Program-made: the position numbers and the translations under genes
Assembly: GCA_024637255.1 (NCBI GenBank)
Contig: JAGXFO010000009.1
Location: forward strand, 186,001-250,000
Direction of reading: 5' to 3'
From: Sulfurovum sp.
GTDB taxonomy: Bacteria > Campylobacterota > Campylobacteria > Campylobacterales > Sulfurovaceae
Length of the DNA: 64,000 bases
The notes under the pieces: model-generated
Seen by the model: only the letters and a program-made list of their open reading frames with translations
Database searches by the model: none
Told to the model about the DNA's origin: nothing
Shown here: positions 46,873-55,866 of the stretch, piece by piece
How positions within the stretch are numbered: position 1 is the stretch's first letter
Layout: the number at the start of each line of letters is the position of its first letter

Positions 46873-47708
46873 ATGGAAAAAACAGCAAGGGTTTTAATAG
46901 ACTGTAGAGATGCAAAAGGATTAGTGTATAAGATTTCAAAAGTTTTTTATGACAGAGGACTGAATATCGATAACAACCGTGAATTTGTGGACAAAGAGCA
47001 TGGAAGATTTTTTATGAGAACGGTTGTCTCAGGGATGTTTGACATAAAAGAGCTACTGAATGAACTAAAGACCGTCACACCAGATGATGCACATATCAGA
47101 GTCATAGAGCCAGAAGACAAAAAATCATACTCATGGCAACTAAAGAGTCTCATGCCCTTGGTGATATTTTGGTTCGCCATGCAAATGGTGAACTTGATGC
47201 CGTGATAGAATGTGTTATTGCCAATCATGACACGCTTGAGACATTTGTGCGTAGATTTGACATCCCTTTCTTCCACATTCCAGCAGACGGTATGAGCAGA
47301 GAAGAGCATGAAGAGCATGTAATGAAGCTTATAGGTGAATTTGAGTTTGATTATATTGTTCTAGCCAAATATATGCGTATACTTACACCTACTTTTGTCA
47401 AAGCGTTTCCGGAGCAGATTATCAATATTCATCACTCTTTCTTGCCGGCATTTATGGGCGCAAATCCTTACAAGCAAGCTTTTGACAGAGGAGTGAAAAT
47501 CATTGGTGCTACGGCGCACTTTGTAACCGATGACCTGGATGAAGGGCCGATTATTGCACAAGATGTGATACCCGTAAACCACCGTCTTTCATGGAGAGAT
47601 ATGCAAAGAGCAGGCCGTGACGGCGAGAAGATAGTACTTTCGCGTGCTTTGTCACTTGTACTTCATGACAGAGTGTTCGTAAACGACAATAAAACGGTTA
47701 TTTTTTAG
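46873..47708 (+). pseudogene. purU: purU (formyltetrahydrofolate deformylase) split by a frameshift
   Basis: The product releases formate from 10-formyl-THF for purine synthesis. Two frames carry one protein. Residues from 46873 (MEKTARVLIDCRDAKGLVYKIS) form the ACT-like N-domain up to EPEDKK. From about 47125 a different frame begins ILMATKESHALGDILVRHANG and holds the whole catalytic domain (IINIHHSFLPAFMGANPY, ATAHFVTDDLDEGPII). The join is at an A6 run (47119-47124): one extra A would restore an ordinary PurU. Options are a sequencing error, a real null allele, slippage-dependent expression by -1 shifting, or re-initiation at the ATG at 47133. Confidence 0.8.
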
Positions 47709-47710
47709 TG

Positions 47711-47803
47711 AAAGGACGTAAAATGAGCAAAGCCCATTTCTCTTCGCTAACGCTAGGTTTTCTTCAGCAGAAGGCTCAACCGACTGGTCGTTTTTATGTT
47801 TAA
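47711..47803 (+). repeat. Dispersed coding-like intergenic repeat, copy B
   Basis: Matches copy A before cca. In this copy the small frame is complete, from an ATG at 47723 behind AAAGGA to a TAA at 47801-47803, and overlaps the trmL start by 8 bases. Confidence 0.6.
47723..47803 (+). CDS. Possible 26-residue leader peptide overlapping the trmL start
   Basis: A very small frame: ATG behind AAAGGA with a good gap, 26 codons, ending MSKAHF...TGRFYV. It is not known in any family I can name. trmL itself has no ribosome site of its own at the ATG of 47796, which sits inside this frame, so ribosomes finishing here could re-start on trmL (translational coupling). The related copy before cca lacks the ATG. 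Confidence 0.35.
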   Translation: MSKAHFSSLTLGFLQQKAQPTGRFYV

Positions 47804-48287
47804 TATCGTTCTGGTAGAACCACAGATTCCACCCAATACTGGTACCATAGGGCGTCTTTGTGTCAATCTGGGTGCAACGCTGCATCTCATTAGGCCACTA
47901 GGGTTTGATATAGATGACAAAGCAGTGAAGCGTGCAGGACTTGATTATTGGAAAGATCTGGATCTTGTTGTGTGGGAAAGTTTCACTGAGTTTTTGACTG
48001 CACATCCCATAGGTAAAAATACACACATGGCAACCACGAAAACAGACAATCTTTATTTTAATGCTGATTTTAAAAAAGATGACTATATTTTATTTGGGTC
48101 GGAAACTAAAGGCATAGATGAACAGGTATTGCTTGCCCATCCGGATAGATGCATTACTATTCCCATGGGCGGTAAAGGCAGAAGCCTCAATCTTGGTGTG
48201 AGTGTCGGTGTTATTATTTATGATGCACTACGTCAAAACTACGAAGGTTTTGAGAAGATTACTATAGCCAATACTTTGGAACACTGA
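47796..48287 (+). CDS. trmL: tRNA (cytidine/uridine(34)-2'-O)-methyltransferase
   Basis: A 163-residue SPOUT-fold methylase modifying the wobble base of leucine tRNAs. Motifs are EPQIPPNTGTIGRLCVNLGATLHL, LRPLGFDIDDKAVKRAGLDYW, YILFGSETKGIDE and ITIPMGGKGRSLNLGVSVGVIIYD, the classical trefoil-knot signatures of TrmL. Length is normal. The start falls in a repeat element without its own ribosome site. Confidence 0.9.
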   Translation: MFNIVLVEPQIPPNTGTIGRLCVNLGATLHLIRPLGFDIDDKAVKRAGLDYWKDLDLVVWESFTEFLTAHPIGKNTHMATTKTDNLYFNADFKKDDYILFGSETKGIDEQVLLAHPDRCITIPMGGKGRSLNLGVSVGVIIYDALRQNYEGFEKITIANTLEH

Positions 48288-48288
48288 T

Positions 48289-48435
48289 ATGCATTTTGGA
48301 GATGTACTTTACATTATCGCTATGTTTTTATTCGTATTTATTACCTTTGGAATCGTTAGAAATTATTATAAAAATAAATTTGATGATAAAGGCAGACGTA
48401 TAGATATGCTGGATAAAGAGGAAGACGAGGACTAA
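48289..48435 (+). CDS. Small membrane protein, unknown function
   Basis: A 48-residue frame right after trmL (start 2 bases after the stop, within the sequence TGATATG). Residues 5-23 (DVLYIIAMFLFVFITFGIV) make one clear membrane helix. A basic stretch follows (RNYYKNK) and the tail is highly acidic (DKEEDED). The single-pass, positive-inside pattern and the tight spacing to trmL suggest that it is real. No family recognised. Confidence 0.6.
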   Translation: MHFGDVLYIIAMFLFVFITFGIVRNYYKNKFDDKGRRIDMLDKEEDED

Positions 48436-48497
48436 CCACCTCTTTACCAACTCTTAGGTAAAATATTAGCTATTATTATTTACTAGGAAATCCTACA

Positions 48498-50546
48498 ATG
48501 ACAGAAGCATTACTCATCGAGATCGGTGTAGAAGAATTACCCGCGATACCACTACTTAAAATTGTAGCAAGTATAGAAAATTCATGGAAAAACATACTGA
48601 ATGAGTATAATCTCTCTAATGATTTTCAATTTATGTATACTCCAAGAAGACTTGTATTGAAACACAATGCAATGCCGCTCAAGCAAGCTGACGCTATGGT
48701 AGAACATTTTGGACCTCCCGTACAAGCAGCACTTAAAGAGGGAGAGCCTACGCAAGCAGCATTGGGTTTTGCACGCAAATGTGGTGTGGAGTTTTCTGAG
48801 CTAGGCAGGAGCGAAAAGGGCGGCAAGGAAGTACTTTACTTCAAGCAAGAGGAAAAAGGCGCAAATACAACATCACTTTTACAGGAGATGTTGGAAAAAT
48901 GGCTTGCCTCTATGGCGTTTGGAAAGATGATGCGCTGGGGGGAAAGAACGGATGAATTCATCCGACCTATAAGATGGCTTCAAGTCAGACTGGGTGATGC
49001 TTCTGTGCCTGTAAAAATTTTTGGAGTAAAATCAGATACAAAAACCTACGTACACAGAATGCTAACTTATGATGCAGTTGAGGTCCCCCGCATAGATACC
49101 TATGAGGATATCTTGACAGAATGTGCAGTGATGCTTTACCCTCGGTCTAGAGAAGCTAAAATCTTAGTTGAGTTTGATGCTTTAGAGGCAGAGCATGGCA
49201 TTATCATTGAAAGAGACAGAGATTTACTTGCTGAAGTAGTGGCTATCACAGAAAACCCTAAAGTACTTATGGGTACATTTGATGCACTTTTCTTAGAACT
49301 CCCGCCTGAAGTGATTATCACTTCCATGAAAGAGCATCAGCGTTATTTCCCTGTGTTTGAACATGGGAAAATAGCCAATAAGTTTGTAGTGGTGAGCAAT
49401 GCTTATACGGATGACTATTCTAAAGTAGTAGCAGGAAATGAGCGTGTACTTAAGCCACGTCTGGCAGATGCACTTTTCTTTTATAAAAATGATCTCAAAA
49501 ACGGACTGAGTATTAACGGTCTTGAAAAAGTACAGTTCATCGATGGCCTTGGAACGCTTGCGGATAAGATTAAAAGAGAAAAAAATATCGCTATTAGACT
49601 GCTTGCACTTTATATGGATAAAGTAGAGCAAGCTACAGGAGAAAGCTCTGTAATACTTGAAAAGGCTATGGACAGAGCAGTGAACTTTGCCAAAGCAGAC
49701 CTTATGAGTGAGATGGTATATGAGTTTACCGAACTTCAGGGGCTTATGGGATACTACTATGCCAAAGCACTGGGTGAGAATGAACTTATCTATAACGCCA
49801 TAAAAGAACAGTATATGCCCGTAGGTGAAGGCGCAGAGCTTCCAGGTTCTGTTTTTTCGTCTATTGTGGCAATGAGCATCAAGCTGGACACACTTTTTGG
49901 ACTCTTTTCTGTAGGAAAAATACCAACAGGCTCAAGAGATCCTTTTGCACTTCGCCGCGCGGTAAATGGCATTGTTCGTATAGTCACTGAATATGATTTG
50001 TCTTTTAATATCGATGATATTATCACACTGCTTAAGGGAAGCTATGATGACTTTGACATTAACATTCTGAGTGAATTCATCATGGAACGTATCAACAAAT
50101 CACTTGATGCCAATCCGTCGGTTATCGCTGCGGTACTGGCTTCAGGAGAAAGGGATATCAACGAGATAGCCAAAAAAGTTTCAGCACTCAACGATATCGT
50201 TTCGGCAGATACGTTTAAAGAGCAGTTCTCAACCTTTAAGCGTGTAGCAAATATTTCTAAAGATGTTGACTTGGAATCACATTTGAGTATAGATGTATCA
50301 TTGTTTAAAGAAGATGCAGAGGTGACACTCTATAGTGCCTATGAAAAAGTGATTAATACTACTTACCATAATTACAAACAAGAACTCGAAGCCCTTTTTG
50401 GACTAAAGCGAGAGCTTGACAGGTATTTTGATGATGTTATGGTAAATACAGATGATGAAGCACTAAAAACCAATAGACTTCATACGATAGGATCTGTATA
50501 TAAAACGTTTAAGAGTGTTGCGGATATTAAAGAGATTACGGTTTAG
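48498..50546 (+). CDS. glyS: Glycyl-tRNA synthetase beta subunit
   Basis: A 682-residue subunit of the alpha2beta2 glycyl-tRNA synthetase. Front: LLIEIGVEELPAIPL; FMYTPRRLVL; and conserved MKEHQRYFPVFEHGK; EFTELQGLMGYYYAKALGE; and the class II-associated ending GSRDPFALRRAVNGIVRI. Length is normal. The alpha subunit gene (glyQ) is not in the window. ATG is behind TAGGAAATCCTACA. Confidence 0.95.
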   Translation: MTEALLIEIGVEELPAIPLLKIVASIENSWKNILNEYNLSNDFQFMYTPRRLVLKHNAMPLKQADAMVEHFGPPVQAALKEGEPTQAALGFARKCGVEFSELGRSEKGGKEVLYFKQEEKGANTTSLLQEMLEKWLASMAFGKMMRWGERTDEFIRPIRWLQVRLGDASVPVKIFGVKSDTKTYVHRMLTYDAVEVPRIDTYEDILTECAVMLYPRSREAKILVEFDALEAEHGIIIERDRDLLAEVVAITENPKVLMGTFDALFLELPPEVIITSMKEHQRYFPVFEHGKIANKFVVVSNAYTDDYSKVVAGNERVLKPRLADALFFYKNDLKNGLSINGLEKVQFIDGLGTLADKIKREKNIAIRLLALYMDKVEQATGESSVILEKAMDRAVNFAKADLMSEMVYEFTELQGLMGYYYAKALGENELIYNAIKEQYMPVGEGAELPGSVFSSIVAMSIKLDTLFGLFSVGKIPTGSRDPFALRRAVNGIVRIVTEYDLSFNIDDIITLLKGSYDDFDINILSEFIMERINKSLDANPSVIAAVLASGERDINEIAKKVSALNDIVSADTFKEQFSTFKRVANISKDVDLESHLSIDVSLFKEDAEVTLYSAYEKVINTTYHNYKQELEALFGLKRELDRYFDDVMVNTDDEALKTNRLHTIGSVYKTFKSVADIKEITV

Positions 50547-50555
50547 ATACATTAT

Positions 50556-51251
50556 ATGAATTCTTACAAGATAGCAATTAAGGGCGTATCTAAAAAGAAT
50601 GAAGACGGTATAAGCAGACAAAAAATTATTAAAAGTATTAAAGCAGGTGATAAAGTTTTTTTCAATGCAGAACCTACAAGTCCACATGATAGATGGGCAG
50701 TTTCTGTTTTGACAACAGAAGGCAAAAAAATAGGGTATTTACCTTCTGATGCCCGCGATGCATCAACCGTACTCAAAGGTGAACCAATAAGCGGAACCAT
50801 CGTACGCTTGAGGGGTGGAACCAATTGGTTTTTTCGGTTTTTCTTGAGAAAAAAATATATAGGTGTTGTGGTTAAACTTGAAAAAGGACAAATTGATTGG
50901 GAAAGATTTAATGACTTGTCTCAAAAAGTAAAACCATTTGATAATGCAGTTAGGGAAGCCTTAGATTTAGACAAATCTGAAAATATACAAAATGCTATTG
51001 CTGCTTACAGGGCTGTACTTGAGAGTATTTATAAGTTAAATTCTGAAAATAGTTATGCTTCTGCACATAGAAAATGTATTGCACCGATTAATAGATTAAC
51101 ATTTTTACTGGAAAAAGAAAAAAAATATGATGAGATTAAAGATATTATTGAAAATTTCATCAATGTATATGACCCTTTACAGCCCAATAAAAAAGAAAGA
51201 GAAGCAATGATTGAACGATATAATCGCACTTTGGAAGTATTAAGTCTTTGA
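50556..51251 (+). CDS. HIRAN-domain protein with a helical C-terminus
   Basis: A 231-residue protein of unknown function. The first 115 residues fit a HIRAN domain, a DNA-binding fold usually attached to helicases or found alone (AGDKVFFNAEPTSPHDRWAVSVL, KKIGYLPSDARDASTVL). The rest is helical with repeat-like helices (ENIQNAIAAYRAVLESIYKL, ENFINVYDPLQPNKKER). It stands 9 bases after glyS and is probably read with it. No nuclease or helicase partner is adjacent. Confidence 0.65.
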   Translation: MNSYKIAIKGVSKKNEDGISRQKIIKSIKAGDKVFFNAEPTSPHDRWAVSVLTTEGKKIGYLPSDARDASTVLKGEPISGTIVRLRGGTNWFFRFFLRKKYIGVVVKLEKGQIDWERFNDLSQKVKPFDNAVREALDLDKSENIQNAIAAYRAVLESIYKLNSENSYASAHRKCIAPINRLTFLLEKEKKYDEIKDIIENFINVYDPLQPNKKEREAMIERYNRTLEVLSL

Positions 51252-51363
51252 TATACTCCTGCAATACAAATAAACCGACTCATCGACACGGCCTTATATG
51301 GATTCCTGTAACAGGGTTGGTGATGTTTTATGGGTTGCAGAATAAAATGAGGATATTATTGCC

Positions 51364-52698
51364 ATGCATTTAGACCTTACCAAGGGTGTCATCAAAGGGC
51401 ATATGTTCAAACTTGCTGTACCTGCTGTGGTAGGGTACTTTTTTCACACGATGTTCAACGTCACTGATACCTTTTTTGCAGGACTTATTTCCACTCAGGC
51501 ACTCGCAGCGCTCTCTTTGTCTGCTTCGGTGTTTTTTATGGTACTTGCCATCGGCATCGGTATGAGTGAAGCAGTGACTTCTTTGGTGGGCAATGCCTTG
51601 GGAGAAAAGAATAATCCAAAAGCACAGCATATTGCACTCAATGCCATTGCTTTTGCAGTGCTTCTGTCAGCGGTTCTTTCTGTTTTGGGTATACTGGGGG
51701 TTCCCTATCTTGTAGAGGCATTGGGCGACCCCTCCTATAGAGCCGAGACGCTTGAGTATATCAATCTCATTTTGTATGGAGCTTGCTTTTTTGTGGGCGC
51801 CTTTTTCTTTAATGCCTTGCTTAATGCTACAGGAGATACCAAGTCATTTCGTAATGTTCTTATCGTAACCGCTGTGTTAAATGTCATTTTGGATTATGTG
51901 TTTATCAAGCATTTTGAGATGGGAGTGAGGGGTATCGCTCTAGCGACAGTGATAGCAGAAGCGATTACGATGTTTTACCTCATCTACAGAGTCAGGCAAA
52001 CCAACTTATGGTCAGGGTTTCGGGCATTTGAGTATGATGCACATATTATCAAAGAGTTACTCAAGCAAGGTCTTCCCCCGAGTATCAATATGTTTATGAT
52101 GGCGTTTGGTATGTATGTGATCACCTATTTTGTGGCACCTTTTGGCAAAGAAGCTGTGGGAGCTTTCGGTGTAGGGATGCGCATAGAGCAGGTTTTTCTT
52201 ATGCCGGTCATCGGACTCAACATCGCTACACTTGCCATCGTTTCTCAAAACAACGGGGCAAAGGCCTACGGCCGCATCACGCCTACGGTACGCTCTGCCA
52301 TACGCTACGGATGGGTTATGAGTACCATAGGCGTCAGTGCCTTTCTTCTCTTTGCAGATGATTTTGCTTCACTGCTCACTTCTGACCCTGCAGTCATAGA
52401 GCAAACAGCACTTTACTTGCGTGTATCTGGAGTTGCCTCGTACGGATTTGTCCTAATATTTATCTACATAGCGATGCTTCAGGGCATAGGTAAACCCGCA
52501 GTGATTATGCCGGTGAGTATATATAGACAGGTGATTGCTCCCATACTCGTATTTTCTGTGTTGGCATGGATGGATTTGGATATTTTGTTTTTATGGATAG
52601 GACTGGATATGATCATCTTCTCTTCGGCAGTTTTTTTGTGGTGGTATGGAGAAAAGAAGATGAGAGCGTTGCTTTTGCGACCCAAAAATCAAATCTGA
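51364..52698 (+). CDS. MATE-family multidrug exporter
   Basis: A 444-residue inner-membrane exporter with 12 helices that uses sodium or protons. It has the family pattern: VVGYFFHTMFNVTDTFFAGLISTQALAALSL, VLLGNALGEK-like VTSLVGNALGEKNNPKAQ, GVGMRIEQVFLMPVIGLNIAT. NorM/DinF-like subgroups cannot be told apart here. The 112 bases before it contain a CCTGTAACAGG hairpin and a CTGCAA/TTGCAG pair. ATG follows GAGGATATTATTGCC. Confidence 0.88.
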   Translation: MHLDLTKGVIKGHMFKLAVPAVVGYFFHTMFNVTDTFFAGLISTQALAALSLSASVFFMVLAIGIGMSEAVTSLVGNALGEKNNPKAQHIALNAIAFAVLLSAVLSVLGILGVPYLVEALGDPSYRAETLEYINLILYGACFFVGAFFFNALLNATGDTKSFRNVLIVTAVLNVILDYVFIKHFEMGVRGIALATVIAEAITMFYLIYRVRQTNLWSGFRAFEYDAHIIKELLKQGLPPSINMFMMAFGMYVITYFVAPFGKEAVGAFGVGMRIEQVFLMPVIGLNIATLAIVSQNNGAKAYGRITPTVRSAIRYGWVMSTIGVSAFLLFADDFASLLTSDPAVIEQTALYLRVSGVASYGFVLIFIYIAMLQGIGKPAVIMPVSIYRQVIAPILVFSVLAWMDLDILFLWIGLDMIIFSSAVFLWWYGEKKMRALLLRPKNQI

Positions 52699-52723
52699 AA
52701 TACAGTTATACATATGCAGCAAC

Positions 52724-52782
52724 CCCTCTTCACTTAAGGTACAATAGTGAAATTTCAAAGAATGAAGTGTGGCCGAAGAGGG
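52724..52782 (+). repeat. Inverted-repeat structure between MATE and MnmC-like genes
   Basis: CCCTCTTC (52724-52731) pairs with GAAGAGGG (52775-52782); inside, ACTT (52732-52735) can pair with AAGT (52765-52768) if a bulge is allowed. It may be the MATE terminator or a structured leader for the next gene. Confidence 0.35.
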
Positions 52783-52847
52783 CTATCTATGAAAATGGAA
52801 TCATTCCAATTTGTATATAGCCTAGAGAGATAAATCTCTTTGTTAAA

Positions 52848-53987
52848 ATGAAAGGACAATCCATATTGAATTCCTATGACAGCATCATTATCGGAGCAGG
52901 TATAGCGGGCGCTACTGTTGCTTATGCGCTCAAGCAAAAAAATCAAAAAGTATTGGTACTAGATAAAAATGGCATTGCTGCTGGAGGTTCTGGGGCTGCT
53001 GGGGCATTTGTCTCTCCTAAGATAGGTAAAGGCTCCTCTCTTCAAACGCTCACCAACGAAGCGTTTGCGTTTGCTAAAGATTTTTATCTTGCTACTTGCC
53101 CACAGTACTTTCATCAAACCGGTGTCATGCGTATACCTAAAGACGAGGTGGATGCTCAGAAGTTTTGTGAGTATGAACGGTTTAATGACAATTTGTACGA
53201 GAACTACTCTAAGGGACAACTCCAAAAGTTGGGCATAAACACTACATTTAACAGTTTCTTTTTCCCTGAAGCGGGAGATTGTGATGCTTCAGAAGTGTGT
53301 GCATTTTTACTGAAAGACATTGAAGTATTGCAATATGAAGTCAAAGAACTCAAAAGAGAAAACAACGTTTGGATGGCGGGTGAACACCGCGCTAAAAACA
53401 TTATACTTGCTACCGGGTTTGAGGGCGGCTTGTTGGACTTACGGTACATGGGAATTAAGGGCACATGGGGAACTAGAGGCGATTTCTCTTCAGTATTGGA
53501 CCTAAAAGTAAGCATGCACCAGTCTATGTCTGTAGGTGCAAATGTGGACGGCATCATCAAGCTTGGTGCTACACACGAGAAAGAAGTAAAACAGGTACAG
53601 CCTTGCAGGAAAGAACAGGCCTTGGCTTTAAAGGCACAAGCCTCTACACTGATAGATACTTCTGACTTAGAGCTAAAAGAGGTTTTTTGCGGTATGAGAG
53701 CCGGCTCCAAAGACTACTTCCCCTTAGTGGGGAAAGTGATAGATGTACCTGTGATGTTAGAAACCTATCCTGCCATCACAAGAGGAAAAAAAACCGAAGT
53801 TAAATATATAGATAGTCTTTATATTTGTAATGGTTTAGGGGGCAGAGGGTTTGTTTTTGCTCCGCTTATGGCTAAATTGTTGGCCGAATGTATAGTTGAA
53901 GATAAAGAAGTAGATGCAAGAGTTTGCGCTGATAGGTTATTTTTTAAATGGTGTCGCAAAAGCCCTGGCTTGGATATTTTACAATAA
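52848..53987 (+). CDS. FAD-dependent oxidoreductase, MnmC C-terminal-like
   Basis: A 379-residue cytosolic flavoprotein of the D-amino-acid-oxidase fold, likely the FAD half of MnmC, which removes the carboxymethyl group from cmnm5(s2)U34 in tRNA. The FAD site is DSIIIGAGIAGATVAYALKQ, and AAGGSGAAGAFVSPKIGKGSSLQTL and NGLGGRGFVFAPLMAKLLAE are characteristic. In E. coli this is fused to a methylase domain; here it is alone. TTG at 52866 is a possible alternative start. Its stop overlaps bpt by 9 bases. Confidence 0.78.
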   Translation: MKGQSILNSYDSIIIGAGIAGATVAYALKQKNQKVLVLDKNGIAAGGSGAAGAFVSPKIGKGSSLQTLTNEAFAFAKDFYLATCPQYFHQTGVMRIPKDEVDAQKFCEYERFNDNLYENYSKGQLQKLGINTTFNSFFFPEAGDCDASEVCAFLLKDIEVLQYEVKELKRENNVWMAGEHRAKNIILATGFEGGLLDLRYMGIKGTWGTRGDFSSVLDLKVSMHQSMSVGANVDGIIKLGATHEKEVKQVQPCRKEQALALKAQASTLIDTSDLELKEVFCGMRAGSKDYFPLVGKVIDVPVMLETYPAITRGKKTEVKYIDSLYICNGLGGRGFVFAPLMAKLLAECIVEDKEVDARVCADRLFFKWCRKSPGLDILQ

Positions 53988-54743
53988 CTCTGACTTTTCC
54001 CACGTCTCCCATTCAGGATTTTGTGAGAGATGAGGGAAACCATCGAGTATCTCTTGAGGTTGGAACTTTGGTTTATAGGCAAAGGCTTTGCATCCGTCTA
54101 CCCAGTATCCCAAGTAAATCCAAGGCAGTTCAAGTATGTTCGCCAGCTTTATCTGATAGAGCAGTGAATAGGTTCCAAGTGAAAGATTGGCATAGTCAGG
54201 GTCATAATAGAAGTAAATAGAACTTATACCGTCGTCCAAGACATCGATGAGATCAACACCGATGAGTTTGTCATCTTTGACATAGAGTATTTCTTTACCG
54301 AAATCATGCGCACCATCCACAAAGTTTTCATAATACTCACGCTGAGATATGTTTTTATGCTGCCATTGGTCTTTTGTATGTTTGTAGTGATGGTATTTAT
54401 TGTAAAGGTTTATGTGCGCCTGCGTAAGTGTAGGTTTTTGTACAATGATTGTTGTGTCAGCATTGCGTTTGATAGATTTCTTCTGTGATTTGGTATACTG
54501 GTAATTTTTAGCATCGATGCGTATGCTTTTGCAGGCATTACAGCCATTGCAGATAGGGTGAAAGAAGTACTTACCAAACCGTCTCCAGCCTCTTGTTATG
54601 ACGGCTGTTGCAAATTTTTTGCTGGAATGGGCCACATATTTGTAATTCATACGGACCTTGTTTCCGGGTAAGTATGCGCAGTCATAGTCAAGCATTGAAA
54701 AGTCTGTTGATGGAGGGTTCAATAACTCTAGTTCTTCATTCAT
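53979..54743 (-). CDS. bpt: Aspartate/glutamate leucyltransferase (Bpt)
   Basis: A 254-residue aminoacyl-tRNA:protein transferase that puts leucine on acidic N-termini as a mark for the N-degron pathway. The conserved cysteine region reads FHPICNGCNACKSIRIDAKNY, followed by QKKSIKRNADTTI and the C-terminal YWVDGCKAFAYKPKFQPQE. Length is normal. The start ATG lies only 7 bases after a minus-strand TATAAT, so the mRNA may be leaderless. Confidence 0.9.
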   Translation of the reverse strand: MNEELELLNPPSTDFSMLDYDCAYLPGNKVRMNYKYVAHSSKKFATAVITRGWRRFGKYFFHPICNGCNACKSIRIDAKNYQYTKSQKKSIKRNADTTIIVQKPTLTQAHINLYNKYHHYKHTKDQWQHKNISQREYYENFVDGAHDFGKEILYVKDDKLIGVDLIDVLDDGISSIYFYYDPDYANLSLGTYSLLYQIKLANILELPWIYLGYWVDGCKAFAYKPKFQPQEILDGFPHLSQNPEWETWEKSELL

Positions 54744-54750
54744 AAACGCG

Positions 54751-54756
54751 ATTATA
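54751..54756 (-). promoter_or_regulatory. -10 box 7 bases before the bpt ATG (minus strand)
   Basis: TATAAT on the minus strand followed by CGCGTTT and the ATG. Transcription from this box would start at or next to the ATG. Confidence 0.5.
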
Positions 54757-54796
54757 CTGAAATTATTGTAAAATTAATCAAAAATTAGAGGGCAGC

Positions 54797-55492
54797 ATGT
54801 TTCTTTATCAGCCAACATCGGGATACTGCTACAATAGTGACTCTATTTTTTTGTATACCTTTATTTCTATGTTTAAGCCCAAAGGAAAACTGCTAGATGT
54901 GGGTTGCGGGGTGGGTATACTTTCGCTTTTACTTAGCAGGGACTTTAACATAGAGACAAGCATTATAGACAAACAGAAAAAGATGCTCGATTATGCGCAA
55001 CATAATTTCTTTCTTAACAGTCTGGAAGTCAATAGCTACCTTGGAGATTTTACGCAGTTTGAGAGTGCCCAAAAGTTTGATTATATTATTTCAAATCCTC
55101 CTTTTTATGATTCGCGTGTTGTACAGAGTGAAAATACACATTTGAACATTGCCAGATATGCACATCATTTACCCATAGAGGATTTTATACGCAAGGTAAA
55201 AAAACTGTTGAAGCCCAGAGGATATTTTATATTTTGTTATGATGCAAAGCAGGTAGATTTATTATTGTATTATTTAACTTTGTATGGTATAAACGTTGAA
55301 ACGATGCAGTTTGTACATTCCAAAATAGACAGAGAGTCTAAACTGGTAATGATAGCTGCACGTATGGGTTCTAAATCGATGACTCAAATACTCCCTCCTT
55401 TCGTGGTTTTTAATGACGAGGGCATCTATGCAGAGCGAGCGATAAAAGCATTTGAAAAAGCAAATACAAATAGCATAAAAGGTGATTTTTAG
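54797..55492 (+). CDS. TrmN6-like tRNA1(Val) adenine-N6 methyltransferase
   Basis: A 231-residue SAM methylase. Motif I is LLDVGCGVGILSLLLS (about residues 34-50) and motif IV NPPFYDSRV, the N6-adenine signature. YfiC/TrmN6 methylates A37 of tRNA1(Val). RNA or DNA targets cannot be separated by sequence alone. It starts 54 bases from the divergent bpt and shares 1 base with the next gene. Confidence 0.75.
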   Translation: MFLYQPTSGYCYNSDSIFLYTFISMFKPKGKLLDVGCGVGILSLLLSRDFNIETSIIDKQKKMLDYAQHNFFLNSLEVNSYLGDFTQFESAQKFDYIISNPPFYDSRVVQSENTHLNIARYAHHLPIEDFIRKVKKLLKPRGYFIFCYDAKQVDLLLYYLTLYGINVETMQFVHSKIDRESKLVMIAARMGSKSMTQILPPFVVFNDEGIYAERAIKAFEKANTNSIKGDF

Positions 55493-55866
55493 TGGAACTC
55501 ATATCCGAGGAAGGTTATAAATATCAGTTTACCTCTACTGCCTGCGAAGCATGTGGCGGACACTGTTGTACTGGAGAGACTGGTTATATCTGGGCAAAAT
55601 ATGAAGAGATAGAGAGTATGGCTTCTTTTTTGAACTTAAGTATAGAAGAATTTGCCACAATGTATTTAAGAAAAGTAAAACATCGCTATTCTCTTATAGA
55701 AAAACAGTTGGAAGCAAATAATTTTGCCTGTATTTTTTTCGATGAATCCAAAAAGAGATGTTCTATTTATCCTGTGCGACCATTGCAATGTCGTACATTT
55801 CCATTCTGGGAACAATTTAAAAATGATGAAGATGAGGTGCGTAAAGAATGTCCTGGAATCGTATAG
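55492..55866 (+). CDS. YkgJ-family cysteine-cluster protein
   Basis: A 124-residue protein with a metal or iron-sulfur cluster motif: TACEACGGHCCTGETGYIW near the front and CSIYPVRPLQCRTFPFW at the end, the UPF0153/YkgJ pattern. It has about eight cysteines in all. The role is not established. It starts with GTG on the last base of the upstream stop and overlaps the TPR gene by about 19 bases. Confidence 0.75.
   Translation: MELISEEGYKYQFTSTACEACGGHCCTGETGYIWAKYEEIESMASFLNLSIEEFATMYLRKVKHRYSLIEKQLEANNFACIFFDESKKRCSIYPVRPLQCRTFPFWEQFKNDEDEVRKECPGIV

Noticed and set aside
51252..51363. Possible tRNA or riboswitch before the MATE gene
   Set aside because: There is a CCTGTAACAGG hairpin and a CTGCAA/TTGCAG pair, but no cloverleaf and no match to a riboswitch core that I know.
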